Shown here: positions 52,337 to 61,404 of the stretch, in pieces
How positions within the stretch are numbered: the stretch's first letter is position 1
Layout of the letters: every line of letters begins with the position of its first letter
From: Mucilaginibacter rigui
GTDB taxonomy: Bacteria; Bacteroidota; Bacteroidia; Sphingobacteriales; Sphingobacteriaceae
Length of the DNA: 64,000 nucleotides
Reading direction: 5' to 3'
NCBI RefSeq assembly: GCF_014773275.1
Contig: NZ_JACWMW010000001.1
Location: 1,364,001-1,428,000 of the forward strand
The notes under the pieces: generated by a model
What the model was told of the DNA's origin: nothing
The model's database searches: none
Seen by the model: the letters and a program-made list of their open reading frames with translations, nothing else
Made by a program: the position numbers and the translations under genes

Positions 52337-53587
52337 ATGAAACTTAAATATACACTCGCGTTATTCTTTTTGTTAAATATAACTGCCGTCTTCGCACAAA
52401 ACGGAAAAGAAAAGGCCGCATTCCTTACTCAAAACTCTGCTACCTGGAATGGCAGTTTTAAAAACATGGAGCGTGTGTTTACCCACGAGGTTTTAAAGAA
52501 CCAGCTATTCATGATAGGCGAAGGGCATGGCATAGCCTACTCTTACGATTTGCAGTATGACCTGGTGAAATATCTGCAACAAAAAGCCGGTGTAAAGTAT
52601 GTGTTTATGGAATTAGGCTACCTGGATGGCATCCTGTTAAATGATTACCTAAAAACCGGTAACGATTCGGCATACTTGGCGGGTTTTGAAAAATACAACG
52701 GTACCTATTACTACAACAAAAGTGTGCACCAGCTTTTTAAGAAACTTTATAGCCTAAACAAAACCCTACCCCAAGGTAAGAAGATAGTTATACTACCTGT
52801 TGATATTGAGCACGGTTATCGTAAAGCCATTAAATACTTACAAGACAATATGTTTACCGGCGCTAACGCCAATACACCTGTTGGTTTAGCCCTTAATAAA
52901 ATTGACAGTGAAAAAGGTGTTGGGAAAGAAATAGCTGCAGAAATGGTGAGGATATACCCTGCTTATAAAGCCGATATTGATACTTATAAAAAAGTATTAG
53001 GTGGCCGTTTTGACGATGCCGATTTCCTGCTGCGGAATACTTTTGAAATGCTGAATATTGCCCTTAAAAAAGCAGCCGATACCCGCCGTGATAGTGTGAT
53101 GCTGGAGAATTTCAACATCTACAAGCAACGCTATCATCTGGAGAATGAAAAGCTTGTAGGCCTGTTTGGTGGCTTCCACGTAAAGCAAACCGACCAGCCT
53201 AATGATATCAGGTTCGCGTCGTTGTTAAAGCGGTCGGGCGCTGTTAAAGGCATTTGCTCGGCATTAATGGTTTACAATGCGGGATATATTATGATGCCAA
53301 AGGGAAGCAGCGATACCACTAAAACCGGCAATAAATACAAACAAGTAGCCAATACTTACGATTATTTCACCGGCAGCTTTACCGATGGTGACCTGTTAAC
53401 GCCATTTAATAATAGCGGTAAAGCCGTGCTGTTTAACCTGACAGCTAAAGGCACACCCTTTAAAGGCCAGAAAAGCTTTTTAATGGATAAAGACCAATAT
53501 GCTAATGTTGATGAAATGTTCCAGCTATTGATCCTGATCAACAACTCCCCTGCTACTGAACCGTTGACAGGGGGAATGGATAAATAG
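52337..53587 (+). CDS. Erythromycin-esterase-like secreted protein
   Basis: A 416-residue protein with a signal peptide (residues 1-20, ending VFAQN). It resembles the EreA-like/TraB-related hydrolase fold: LFMIGEGHGIAYS (about 52-64) is the glutamate/His start, and YVFMELGYLDG (about 87-97) is the second acidic segment. Further GGFHVKQ near 288 fits a late His. Family members open macrolide lactones or other esters, but the secreted Bacteroidota type is of unknown substrate. I use the ATG at 52337; nine upstream codons are not signal-like. It is monocistronic. Confidence 0.7.
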   Translation: MKLKYTLALFFLLNITAVFAQNGKEKAAFLTQNSATWNGSFKNMERVFTHEVLKNQLFMIGEGHGIAYSYDLQYDLVKYLQQKAGVKYVFMELGYLDGILLNDYLKTGNDSAYLAGFEKYNGTYYYNKSVHQLFKKLYSLNKTLPQGKKIVILPVDIEHGYRKAIKYLQDNMFTGANANTPVGLALNKIDSEKGVGKEIAAEMVRIYPAYKADIDTYKKVLGGRFDDADFLLRNTFEMLNIALKKAADTRRDSVMLENFNIYKQRYHLENEKLVGLFGGFHVKQTDQPNDIRFASLLKRSGAVKGICSALMVYNAGYIMMPKGSSDTTKTGNKYKQVANTYDYFTGSFTDGDLLTPFNNSGKAVLFNLTAKGTPFKGQKSFLMDKDQYANVDEMFQLLILINNSPATEPLTGGMDK

Positions 53588-53604
53588 TATTAAACCCTTA
53601 CCGC

Positions 53605-53698
53605 GCGTCAATTACGAGCATAGCAATCCTCGATATGCAAGCCGTTTATGCACTGGCTACGAGATTGCCGCGTCGCTATCGCTCCTCGCACTGATACG
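53605..53698. repeat. Dispersed repeat family 2, copy 1
   Basis: ATTACGAGCATAGCAATCC ... GAGATTGCCGCGTCGCTATC: an imperfect palindrome with arms rich in GAGATTGC/GCAATC. A related copy lies at 59560-59644. Confidence 0.65.
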
Positions 53699-53711
53699 TT
53701 TTTTTAAACAA

Positions 53712-53741
53712 AGAAGCCCTTGCTTTTCGGCAAGGGCTTCT
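53712..53741 (-). terminator. Terminator of serA
   Basis: Twelve-base stem AGAAGCCCTTGC / GCAAGGGCTTCT; on the minus strand it ends in TTTGTTTAAAAAAAC. Confidence 0.85.
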
Positions 53742-53773
53742 CTAAATCCTTCGACAATCTCAGGATGACAATT

Positions 53774-54727
53774 TTACTTATTAAAATGGCCGATGATTAA
53801 ACTGGCCAGTTCAACACCTATACGCTCCTGGGCTTCGTTTGTGGCGGCGCCGATGTGCGGGGTTAATGATATTTTTGGATGAGACAGGATCTCCTGGCGA
53901 GGCGTAGGCTCGTTATCAAACACATCTAAAGCAGCGTATGATACATGGCCGCTGTTAAGGGCATCTATTAATGCCAACTCGTCAATTAAACCACCACGTG
54001 AGATATTGATCAGCTGAACACCTTTTTTCATCTGCGCCAGTTCCTCGGCACCAATTAAGGCTTTATCAATAAATGGTGTATGCAGGGTTATAAAATCGGC
54101 AGTTTTGATGATCTCGTCAAGCGTTGCTGTTTTAACGGTTACGTTAACTTTTGTACCGCCTGTACCTAAAATTATCTCCACTTCAGGGTTAAACTGGAAC
54201 AGATCGTAAGCAATTACATCCATACCAACACCTATTGCAATTTTGGCAACCTCACGGCCTATACGGCCAAAGCCTACAATACCCAATGTTTTACCACGTA
54301 GTTCAACACCTTTTGCGTAAGCCTTTTTCAGGTCGTTAAATTTGGTGCCGCCTTCAACAGGCATTTTTCTGTTACTGTCATGCAGGAAACGCACACCCGT
54401 AAACAACTGTGCGAAAACCAGTTCGGCAACAGATAATGATGAAGATGCCGGTGTGTTATACACGCCGATGCCTTTGCTTTTGGCATAGTCAACATCAATA
54501 TTGTCAACACCTACCCCACCGCGGCCAATAAGCTTCAGGTTTGGGCAAGCATCAATTAATGCTGCGCGTACTTTTGTAGCGCTGCGTACAGTTATAGCAT
54601 CAAACTCCTGTAAACGAACAGGCAGTTCATCCTGTGGGATGTTATTGGTTTCAACAAAGAATCCGGCATCTTCCAGCATTTTTTTGCCTATCGGGTCGAT
54701 ACCATCATTAGCTAATATTTTGATCAT
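53774..54727 (-). CDS. serA: D-3-phosphoglycerate dehydrogenase
   Basis: A 317-residue NAD-dependent 2-hydroxyacid dehydrogenase that makes 3-phosphohydroxypyruvate, the first step of serine synthesis. NAD motif GIVGFGRIGREVA (about 149-161), the Arg of ISRGGLIDE (about 244), the Glu of DNEPTP and the His of LTPHIGAAT (about 294) make the active site. It lacks the C-terminal ACT domain that lets serine inhibit many SerA proteins, so it may be insensitive to serine. It lies 87 bases after serC on the same strand; a period-8 repeat fills the gap. Confidence 0.92.
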   Translation of the reverse strand: MIKILANDGIDPIGKKMLEDAGFFVETNNIPQDELPVRLQEFDAITVRSATKVRAALIDACPNLKLIGRGGVGVDNIDVDYAKSKGIGVYNTPASSSLSVAELVFAQLFTGVRFLHDSNRKMPVEGGTKFNDLKKAYAKGVELRGKTLGIVGFGRIGREVAKIAIGVGMDVIAYDLFQFNPEVEIILGTGGTKVNVTVKTATLDEIIKTADFITLHTPFIDKALIGAEELAQMKKGVQLINISRGGLIDELALIDALNSGHVSYAALDVFDNEPTPRQEILSHPKISLTPHIGAATNEAQERIGVELASLIIGHFNK

Positions 54728-54734
54728 CTTATTT

Positions 54735-54803
54735 GGTCATTAAGTCATTGGTCATTGAGTCATTGCCATACTAAAATGACTAATGACTCAATGCCCCAAT
54801 GAC
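54735..54803. repeat. Period-8 inverted repeat array C
   Basis: GTCATTAA, GTCATTG, GTCATTGA, GTCATTGC face their complement (AATGACTAATGACTCAATGCC type) around a 10-base centre. It fills the serC-serA gap and resembles arrays A and B. Confidence 0.65.
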
Positions 54804-54814
54804 AACGAAGTGAA

Positions 54815-55882
54815 TTATTTATTTTTCTCAGCAAACTCGTTCATGGCTTCAATAAGCACATTAACACTTTCAATAGGCAACGCGTTATAGATAGATGCGC
54901 GGAAACCGCCTACACTTCTGTGGCCTTTTAAGCCAACAATTCCTTTTTCGTCGCAAAGTTTCAGGAATGGTTTTTCGTGCTCAGGGTTTTCGGCCACAAA
55001 GCAAACATTCATGTGCGAGCGGTCTTCAGGCGCGGCAACGGCTTTAAATAGCGGGTTGCTGTCAATAGCATCGTAAAGCACTTTTGCTTTCGCATTGTTC
55101 TCCAGTTCGATAGCCGGTACGCCACCTTTTGCTTTTAACCATTTAAGGGTAAGCATAGATACGTATATAGCAAAGCAAGGAGGCGTATTATACATTGATC
55201 CACCTTCTATCTGTACCTGGTAATTGAACATAGCAGGTATTTTGCGGCCGGTTTTACCTAAAAGATCATCTTTAACAATAACCAAAGTAACACCCGCAGG
55301 GCCCATGTTTTTCTGAGCGCCGGCATAGATCAAACCAAAATCGGCAACGTTAACGGTGCGGCTGAATATATCTGACGACATATCGCAAACCACCGGTATC
55401 GGCGATTTTGGGAACTGGTGCAGCTGTGTGCCGTATATGGTATTGTTTGATGTAATGTGGAAGTACGCTGCATCGGCAGGTACGGTATAATCTTTTGGGA
55501 TGTAAGTAAAGTTACTTTCTTTTGAGGTAGCAACTATCTCCACATCGCCAAAGAATTTTGCTTCTTTAAGTGCTTTGTTTGCCCATACGCCTGTTTCCAG
55601 GTAAGCAGCCTTGCCGCCTTCAGGCAACAGGTTATAAGGTGCTAATGCAAACTGTGTGCTTGCACCACCTTGTAAAAACAAAACAGAGTACCCTTCAGGA
55701 ACACTGAAAAGTTCTTTTACGAGGCTTACGGCTTCGTTCAATACTGCTTCAAATTCCGGCGAGCGGTGTGAAATTTCCAGCAGGGAAAGACCGGTTCCGT
55801 TAAAATCAACTACTGCTTCTGCAGCCTGTTTTAAAACTTCGTGAGGTAATATGCCGGGGCCGGCACCGAAATTGTGTTTCAT
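54815..55882 (-). CDS. serC: Phosphoserine aminotransferase
   Basis: A 355-residue PLP enzyme that turns 3-phosphohydroxypyruvate and glutamate into phosphoserine and 2-oxoglutarate; it also acts in pyridoxal synthesis in some bacteria. The PLP lysine lies in [11 protein letters not shown] (about residue 190). Other family features are [10 protein letters not shown] (4-13), EISHRSPEF (about 36-44) and [14 protein letters not shown] near 325. Length is normal. It is paired with serA downstream. Confidence 0.95.
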   Translation of the reverse strand: MKHNFGAGPGILPHEVLKQAAEAVVDFNGTGLSLLEISHRSPEFEAVLNEAVSLVKELFSVPEGYSVLFLQGGASTQFALAPYNLLPEGGKAAYLETGVWANKALKEAKFFGDVEIVATSKESNFTYIPKDYTVPADAAYFHITSNNTIYGTQLHQFPKSPIPVVCDMSSDIFSRTVNVADFGLIYAGAQKNMGPAGVTLVIVKDDLLGKTGRKIPAMFNYQVQIEGGSMYNTPPCFAIYVSMLTLKWLKAKGGVPAIELENNAKAKVLYDAIDSNPLFKAVAAPEDRSHMNVCFVAENPEHEKPFLKLCDEKGIVGLKGHRSVGGFRASIYNALPIESVNVLIEAMNEFAEKNK

Positions 55883-56082
55883 AATGGTTGAACTATATTT
55901 GACTAATAACTAATTATCAACTTTGTATTAAGAAAGGCCGAAGTTAATAAATTCGACAAATTTTATAGACTATTTTTTTAATTTTTATAAAAATATAGAA
56001 TTTATATGCCGTGCAGACCCTTTATTGCAATTATAATATCGCAAGGCCTATATCTAGGGAATAAATTATCAAACTGATAAAT

Positions 56083-56733
56083 TCACGATCGCTTTAGCAG
56101 GGAAATAGCCGCGGATTGGTCGGCTGCCGAGAATACCGAATTACCGGCTACAAAAACGTTGGCTCCGGCCTCAATCAGGCCTTTAATATTTTGTTCGCCC
56201 ACGCCCCCGTCAACCTCTATATACAGGTTTGGGTTGCTGTTGGCGCTCATGGCTTTTACCTCGGCAACCTTGGTATAGGTATGCTCAATAAACTTTTGCC
56301 CGCCAAAACCCGGGTTTACCGACATCACCAGCACCAAATCCAGATCGGCAATAATATCTTTTAACATGGCCGTCGGTGTAGCCGGGTTAATGGCCACCCC
56401 TGCCCTGCAGCCCAGTTGTTTTATAGCCTGCACGGTGCGGTGCAAATGCGGGCAAGCCTCGTAATGTACAGTGATGCTATCTGCACCTGCTTCGGCAAAA
56501 TCTTTCAGGTAACGGTCGGGGTCAACAATCATCAGGTGCACATCCAGCGGTTTGGTGGCGTGCTGCTTAGTAGCCTTCACCACCGGGAAGCCAAAGGATA
56601 TATTCGGTACAAACATACCATCCATAATATCTACATGAAACCAATCGGCTTCACTGTTATTTATCATTTCAACATCGCGCTGCAGGTTGGCAAAATCGGC
56701 AGATAATATAGAAGGTGCTATCAGGTGGTTCAT
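56083..56733 (-). CDS. rpe: Ribulose-phosphate 3-epimerase
   Basis: A 216-residue TIM-barrel epimerase of the pentose phosphate pathway that interconverts ribulose 5-phosphate and xylulose 5-phosphate. The metal-binding set is visible: Ser9, His and Asp in WFHVDIMDG (36-44), His in DVHLMI (about 67), and Asp in VDGGVGEQN (about 175). Loop VNPGFGGQKFI is typical. Length is normal. It is a single gene on the minus strand. Confidence 0.95.
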   Translation of the reverse strand: MNHLIAPSILSADFANLQRDVEMINNSEADWFHVDIMDGMFVPNISFGFPVVKATKQHATKPLDVHLMIVDPDRYLKDFAEAGADSITVHYEACPHLHRTVQAIKQLGCRAGVAINPATPTAMLKDIIADLDLVLVMSVNPGFGGQKFIEHTYTKVAEVKAMSANSNPNLYIEVDGGVGEQNIKGLIEAGANVFVAGNSVFSAADQSAAISLLKRS

Positions 56734-56907
56734 AGCGGTAAATATAGGGATATTGTTTTAAGGTTGTAAAGTGATATGCCTATATTGTACTTAATACGAG
56801 TGTAAAATTAAGAGGCAAATAAAAAGTTTATAAGGTTGTCCAATCCGTAAAAACTCAATTGTTATTGGGGTATAAAACAATACTTCAATAAATTATAATT
56901 TAACATC

Positions 56908-57261
56908 ATGAACGAGTACGCATTAATTATGAGGCACGAGGACGGTACCAAAGTGGCATCGCCCGAGCAGATGCAGGCATGGATGAAACAAACCATGGAC
57001 TGGATAGGTGGCATTGCAGCCCAAAACAAATTTGTAAGCGGTACGGGCCTGCCTTTTGACGAGGCTAAGGTGGTAAGACACAGTAAAGTAGTAACAAACG
57101 GTCCGTTTGGCGATATCAAGGAAACCATCGGCGGTTTTATCATCGTAAGGGCCGAATCGGCAGACGAGGCTGCTGAATTTGCTAAGGAATGCCCCGTGCT
57201 ACAAGGCGAAGGCAACACGGTTGAAGTGAGGAAAATAGCCAAAAACGATAACATACACTAA
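56908..57261 (+). CDS. YciI/DGPF-family protein
   Basis: A 117-residue YciI-related (YCII/DGPF) protein. The motif NGPFGDIKETIGGFIIV (64-80) is the family core. The role of DGPF proteins is unknown; they often sit beside ECF41/ECF42 sigma factors, as here. It is first of a pair of paralogues and the second follows after 10 bases, so both lie on one transcript. Confidence 0.9.
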   Translation: MNEYALIMRHEDGTKVASPEQMQAWMKQTMDWIGGIAAQNKFVSGTGLPFDEAKVVRHSKVVTNGPFGDIKETIGGFIIVRAESADEAAEFAKECPVLQGEGNTVEVRKIAKNDNIH

Positions 57262-57271
57262 AACTAATCTC

Positions 57272-57613
57272 ATGAAAGATTATATATTAATTTTCAGGGC
57301 CGATTATTCATATATGGCCGGGATGTCGGCAGACGAAAGGCAAGCCGTAACCCAAAGGTACATGGATTGGATAGGTGGTATTGCAGGTAAAGGTAAACTG
57401 CTTGACAGGGGGAATCGCCTTGCACCTACAGGTAAGGTGGTGGCTGCAAAGAATGTGGTTACCAATGGCCCTTACACCGAGGTGAAAGAATTTATCGGAG
57501 GCTATTCTTTGATCAGGGCCGAATCTTACGAAGAGGTGGTTAAGCTGATGGATGGCTCACCTGTTTTTGAGTTAAACGGTAAAATAGAGATCAGGGAAAT
57601 CACCCCTATGTAA
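57272..57613 (+). CDS. YciI/DGPF-family protein
   Basis: A 113-residue paralogue of the preceding gene, with the core NGPYTEVKEFIGGYSLIRA split at 69-87. The two share the same fold and opposite ends look alike, so they may form a hetero-oligomer. It is followed by a hairpin and then by the sigma factor gene. Function is unknown; the known pattern is that ECF42 factors control DGPF genes. Confidence 0.9.
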   Translation: MKDYILIFRADYSYMAGMSADERQAVTQRYMDWIGGIAGKGKLLDRGNRLAPTGKVVAAKNVVTNGPYTEVKEFIGGYSLIRAESYEEVVKLMDGSPVFELNGKIEIREITPM

Positions 57614-57623
57614 ACAATGATAC

Positions 57624-57650
57624 GGCCCTGCTATACGGCAGGGCCATTTT
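57624..57650 (+). terminator. Hairpin between the YciI pair and the sigma gene
   Basis: Eight-base stem GGCCCTGC / GCAGGGCC with a 6-base loop, followed by ATTTT. It would separate or partly separate the sigma gene from the YciI transcript. Confidence 0.7.
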
Positions 57651-57653
57651 AAT

Positions 57654-58880
57654 ATGCAGCAGCAAGAACTTATACCGCATTTATTTAGAACCGAATTTGG
57701 CCGGATAACGGCCGTACTGTGCAAACTATTTGGTTTTGATAATGTGAGCGTGGCAGAAGATATTGCAAGCGAAACCTTTTTAGCTGCCTTAAATACATGG
57801 CCATATAAAGGCATACCCGAAAACCCACAGGCCTGGTTGTATGCCGTAGCTAAGAATAAGGCAAAAAACAGCCTTTCACGTAATCAACTTTTCAAAGAAA
57901 AAGTAAGCCCGGCCATACAGGCCGAACACCCTGCCGAAGATGTGATGGAAATAGACCTGACCGACCGGAACATAAGCGATAGCCAGCTGCAAATGCTTTT
58001 TGCTGTATGTCACCCCTCTATCCCACCCGAGGCACAGATAGGCCTTGCCTTGCGTATCCTGTGCGGTTTCGGGATTGATGAAATAGCCCATGCCTTTTTA
58101 AGCAATAAGGAAACCATCAACAAAAGGTTGTTCAGGGCGAAGGAGAAACTGCGTACAGAGCATATTAAGTTGGAGTTCCCGGCCGAAAGTGAGCTGAATA
58201 CTCGCCTGCAAAATGTGCTTACCACGCTTTATCTACTGTTTAGCGAGGGGTATTACTCAGAAACTGAAAATGAAATATTGCGTAAGGACCTGTGCGAGGA
58301 AGCCATGCGACTAACAAAAATGCTGATCGATTACACTTTAACCAACAAGCCTGAAGTGAACGCGCTGTTTGCCCTCATGTGTTTCCAGGCATCCCGCTTT
58401 GCGGCAAGAAAAGATAAAAATGGTGAGGTTATGCTATACGATGACCAGGACGAAAGTATGTGGGATAAGCAACTGATAACAATAGGCGTTACGCATTTAG
58501 GTATGGCCGCGCAAGGTAGCTACCTGTCAAAATATCACTTGGAAGCCAGCATCGCTTACTGGCATACCATTAAAGCTGATACGCCTGAAAAGTGGGAGAA
58601 CATACTGCACTTATATAACCATTTACTATCGATTGAATATTCTCCGGTTGCGGCATTAAACCGCACCTATGCGCTTGCCAAAGTTAAAGGTAAAGAAGCA
58701 GCAATCATAGAAGCCGAAAAACTAAACCTAAGCAATAACCCATTCTACCACACACTATTGGGTGAATTATATAAAGATATTGACCTGCTGAAAGCCAAAG
58801 GACATCTTATTAACGCCCTGCACCTGGCCAAAACAGATACCGATAAAAAAACGATCTACGCAAAGATAGAAGCTTTATAA
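57654..58880 (+). CDS. ECF42-type RNA polymerase sigma factor
   Basis: A 408-residue sigma factor with a long C-terminal extension. Region 2 (about 8-75; EDIASETFLAAL and WLYAVAKNKAKN) and region 4 (about 115-170; GFGIDEIAHAFLSNKETINKRL) are clear. After region 4 comes a DUF6596/TPR-like helical part of about 240 residues, a mark of ECF42, which needs no anti-sigma factor. The two YciI genes just before it are the usual partners and likely targets. Inducing signals are unknown. Confidence 0.9.
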   Translation: MQQQELIPHLFRTEFGRITAVLCKLFGFDNVSVAEDIASETFLAALNTWPYKGIPENPQAWLYAVAKNKAKNSLSRNQLFKEKVSPAIQAEHPAEDVMEIDLTDRNISDSQLQMLFAVCHPSIPPEAQIGLALRILCGFGIDEIAHAFLSNKETINKRLFRAKEKLRTEHIKLEFPAESELNTRLQNVLTTLYLLFSEGYYSETENEILRKDLCEEAMRLTKMLIDYTLTNKPEVNALFALMCFQASRFAARKDKNGEVMLYDDQDESMWDKQLITIGVTHLGMAAQGSYLSKYHLEASIAYWHTIKADTPEKWENILHLYNHLLSIEYSPVAALNRTYALAKVKGKEAAIIEAEKLNLSNNPFYHTLLGELYKDIDLLKAKGHLINALHLAKTDTDKKTIYAKIEAL

Positions 58881-58886
58881 TAAGCT

Positions 58887-59543
58887 TTATATCACCATTT
58901 CCGGGATATCACCCTCAATGATCAGCTTACCGGCAGTTGCAGCTTTAATCTCTTCAACAGTAACACCGGGCGCACGTTCAAGCAGTTTAAAACCACCTTC
59001 GGGCAATACATCAAGCACCGCTAATTCGGTTACTATTTTTTTAACGCATTTAATACCGGTTAAGGGTAATGTGCAGTTTGGCAACAGCTTTGATTCGCCG
59101 GCTTTGTTTACATGCTGCATAGCCACAATAATGTTCTCTGCAGATGCCACCAGATCCATAGCGCCGCCCATGCCTTTTACCATTTTACCGGGGATTTTCC
59201 AGTTGGCTATGTCGCCATTCTCGGATACTTCCATAGCGCCAAGGATGGTTAGGTTTACTTTTTTGGCGCGGATCATTCCGAAGCTCATGGCCGAATCAAA
59301 TACCGCCGAGCCCGCCAGTTTGGTAATGGTTTGTTTACCGGCGTTAATAGTATCCGGGTCCTCCTCTCCCTCAAACGGGAAAGGCCCCATGCCTAAAAGG
59401 CCGTTTTCTGATTGCAGTATCACATCTACATCATCGGGTATATAATTTGCTACCAGCGTTGGGATGCCAATACCCAGGTTTACGTAGTAACCGTCTTTAA
59501 CTTCTTTGGCAATTCGTTTTGCGATGCCTGTTTTGTCTAACAT
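58887..59543 (-). CDS. scoB: 3-oxoacid CoA-transferase subunit B
   Basis: A 218-residue beta subunit of succinyl-CoA:3-oxoacid (acetoacetate) CoA-transferase. The catalytic Glu46 is in QSENGLLGMGP. Typical segments are GIGIPTLVANYIP (24-36) and ITGAMEVSENGD-like sequence near 100-110. The enzyme moves CoA between acyl groups in ketone body or branched-chain use. It follows scoA, and a repeat element fills the 111-base gap between them. Confidence 0.92.
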   Translation of the reverse strand: MLDKTGIAKRIAKEVKDGYYVNLGIGIPTLVANYIPDDVDVILQSENGLLGMGPFPFEGEEDPDTINAGKQTITKLAGSAVFDSAMSFGMIRAKKVNLTILGAMEVSENGDIANWKIPGKMVKGMGGAMDLVASAENIIVAMQHVNKAGESKLLPNCTLPLTGIKCVKKIVTELAVLDVLPEGGFKLLERAPGVTVEEIKAATAGKLIIEGDIPEMVI

Positions 59544-59559
59544 ATCTTTTTTTACTATA

Positions 59560-59644
59560 TGTCATTGTGAGGAACGTAGTGACGTGGAAATCTCATAGGA
59601 CATACGGATATGCTGAGATTGCCGCGTTATCGCTCGTAATGACA
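59560..59644. repeat. Dispersed repeat family 2, copy 2
   Basis: TGTCATTGTGAGGAACGTAG ... GCTCGTAATGACA: an imperfect palindrome that nearly fills the gap between scoA and scoB. The half GAGATTGCCGCGT is shared with the copy at 53605. Confidence 0.8.
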
Positions 59645-59654
59645 TGGTGGTTAT

Positions 59655-60356
59655 TTAATTATCGCGTTTCCTAACCGTCCGTTGTTCAATCCGTTTCTCG
59701 TAATTCTCTCCCTGAAAAATGCGGTGCACATATATGCCTGGGGTATGAACGTTATCAGGGTCAAGTTCGCCGGGTTCAACCAACTCTTCCACCTCGGCAA
59801 TGGTAATTTTACCCGCCATGGCCATAACAGGATTAAAGTTACGTGCGGTAGAGCGGTACACCAGGTTACCCAGCCTATCGCCCTTCCAGGCTTTTACAAT
59901 GGCAAAATCGGCATCAAAGGCCATTTCCATCAGGTAATCCTTACCGTTAAAATTGCGTACTTCTTTGCCAATGGCTACTTCGGTACCGATACCTGCCGGG
60001 GTAAATATAGCGGGCATACCATAGCCCGCCGCCATACAGCGCGTAGCCAATGTGCCTTGCGGGATCAGCTCCACCTCCAGTTCGCCACTAAGCAACTGGC
60101 GTTCAAACTCGGCGTTTTCGCCAACGTATGAAGAGATCATTTTTTTAACCTGGTGCTGGTGCAGTAACAGGCCGATGCCAAAATCATCTACACCGGCATT
60201 ATTTGATATACAGGTAAGGTCCTTCACCCCCTTTTTAACAAGTGCAAGGATAGTTTTTTCGGGAAGGCCGCACATGCCAAAACCGCCCAGCATAAGTGTC
60301 ATGCCGTCTTCTATATCGCGTATGGCCTCGTCGGCGCCGCTCACAACTTTATTCAT
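59655..60356 (-). CDS. scoA: 3-oxoacid CoA-transferase subunit A
   Basis: A 233-residue alpha subunit of the CoA-transferase. The glycine-rich [13 protein letters not shown] (about 21-33) is the CoA-binding motif. Segments like [18 protein letters not shown] (near 170-187) are typical. It is first in the scoA-scoB pair; no other acetoacetate gene is near. Confidence 0.92.
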   Translation of the reverse strand: MNKVVSGADEAIRDIEDGMTLMLGGFGMCGLPEKTILALVKKGVKDLTCISNNAGVDDFGIGLLLHQHQVKKMISSYVGENAEFERQLLSGELEVELIPQGTLATRCMAAGYGMPAIFTPAGIGTEVAIGKEVRNFNGKDYLMEMAFDADFAIVKAWKGDRLGNLVYRSTARNFNPVMAMAGKITIAEVEELVEPGELDPDNVHTPGIYVHRIFQGENYEKRIEQRTVRKRDN

Positions 60357-60800
60357 GTTTTATAATTGGTTGCGGTAAAATTAGGTATTTTGAGCGAAGC
60401 TTACCAGTAAAATTACTATGCAAGCATAATATTTTTTGATCTCCCCAAACACATCATCATTATTACCTTTTTATGTTCTGGTCACTTTTAAAAATACAGG
60501 CATATATTAATTTCCTTTCTTATTCCATTTTTTAAAATAGAACAAAGCTGAGCACAGCAAAAAGCGACCTTTTTAGTCTTTTTTTCGCCTCTTTTCGCCC
60601 TTTTATGACAATAAAAAATATATTAAAGTATAAAACAGGTAAAAATTAAACACCTTTTATAGATATGTTACATATACGCATCTGTTCCGTTTTATTCAAA
60701 ATGGAATAGAATTGGACAAAATTTAATTAACCTAAGATTAAAAAACACAAACAATTAAACAATAAAAGTCTTTACCTATATACATCAATATATAAACACC
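60357..60800. other. A/T-rich spacer with twin palindromes
   Basis: No gene is seen in these 444 bases between divergent genes. Two similar imperfect palindromes stand out: 60522-60543 (ATTCCATTTT / AAAATAGAA) and 60685-60706 (TTCCGTTTT / AAAATGGAA). They share the half-site TTCCRTTTT and could bind a dimeric regulator. Confidence 0.45.
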
Positions 60801-61337
60801 ATGACAGCATACAACGATAACAACCAGGACCCAAAACCCACCGCTACACGTATAGATGACGACAGCAATTTGGAAGAAAAAGACCTTCGCCGCACTGCAT
60901 TTATGTTTGGCAGCGAGGAAAAAACGGGTAAAGAGCCCGGTATGGAGGGCAGCCCGGCAGGCGGACAACGCTTTGGCGAAAACAGCAACACCCCTTCAGG
61001 CGATGATAAGAATAACCCATCGCAAAACGCGGGTAATAATAACGGGTATTTCAAGCGTACGGAACCGTCTGACGAGCACCCGGAGTACAACAACTTTAAG
61101 GATCCCATCCAGTTAGGGCAGCCGAACTTCACAGAAGCCAGCGGTGCTGTGCCAACGGGGCAATCTGATGCGGAGAACACCGCGCCTGCAAAAGAGGGTG
61201 CGGATGATGATAAAGATGCGGATAACAACCGGAACGAATCGCAGCAAAGTTACCAGGAAGGCACTGCCGATGGTGATGATAATGTGAACATCCCGGGGCC
61301 AAATGAACTGCCTGATCAGCAAAAGGTTGGGGAATAA
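60801..61337 (+). CDS. Disordered acidic protein of unknown function
   Basis: A 178-residue, highly hydrophilic protein with no signal, membrane segment or cysteine. It is rich in Asp, Glu, Asn, Gly, Ser and Pro, with no predicted fold. Short ordered bits include RRTAFMFGSEEK (about 30-41) and NNFKDPIQLGQPNF (about 97-110). Such composition resembles hydrophilin or stress-linked disordered proteins, but that is a guess. It is a single gene behind a 444-base spacer that may carry regulator sites. Confidence 0.6.
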   Translation: MTAYNDNNQDPKPTATRIDDDSNLEEKDLRRTAFMFGSEEKTGKEPGMEGSPAGGQRFGENSNTPSGDDKNNPSQNAGNNNGYFKRTEPSDEHPEYNNFKDPIQLGQPNFTEASGAVPTGQSDAENTAPAKEGADDDKDADNNRNESQQSYQEGTADGDDNVNIPGPNELPDQQKVGE

Positions 61338-61404
61338 GATAGATGGTGAGTGGTATAACAGTAGACCTGCACTACTCACCATTCCACTCACTACTCTCTG
61401 GCTA

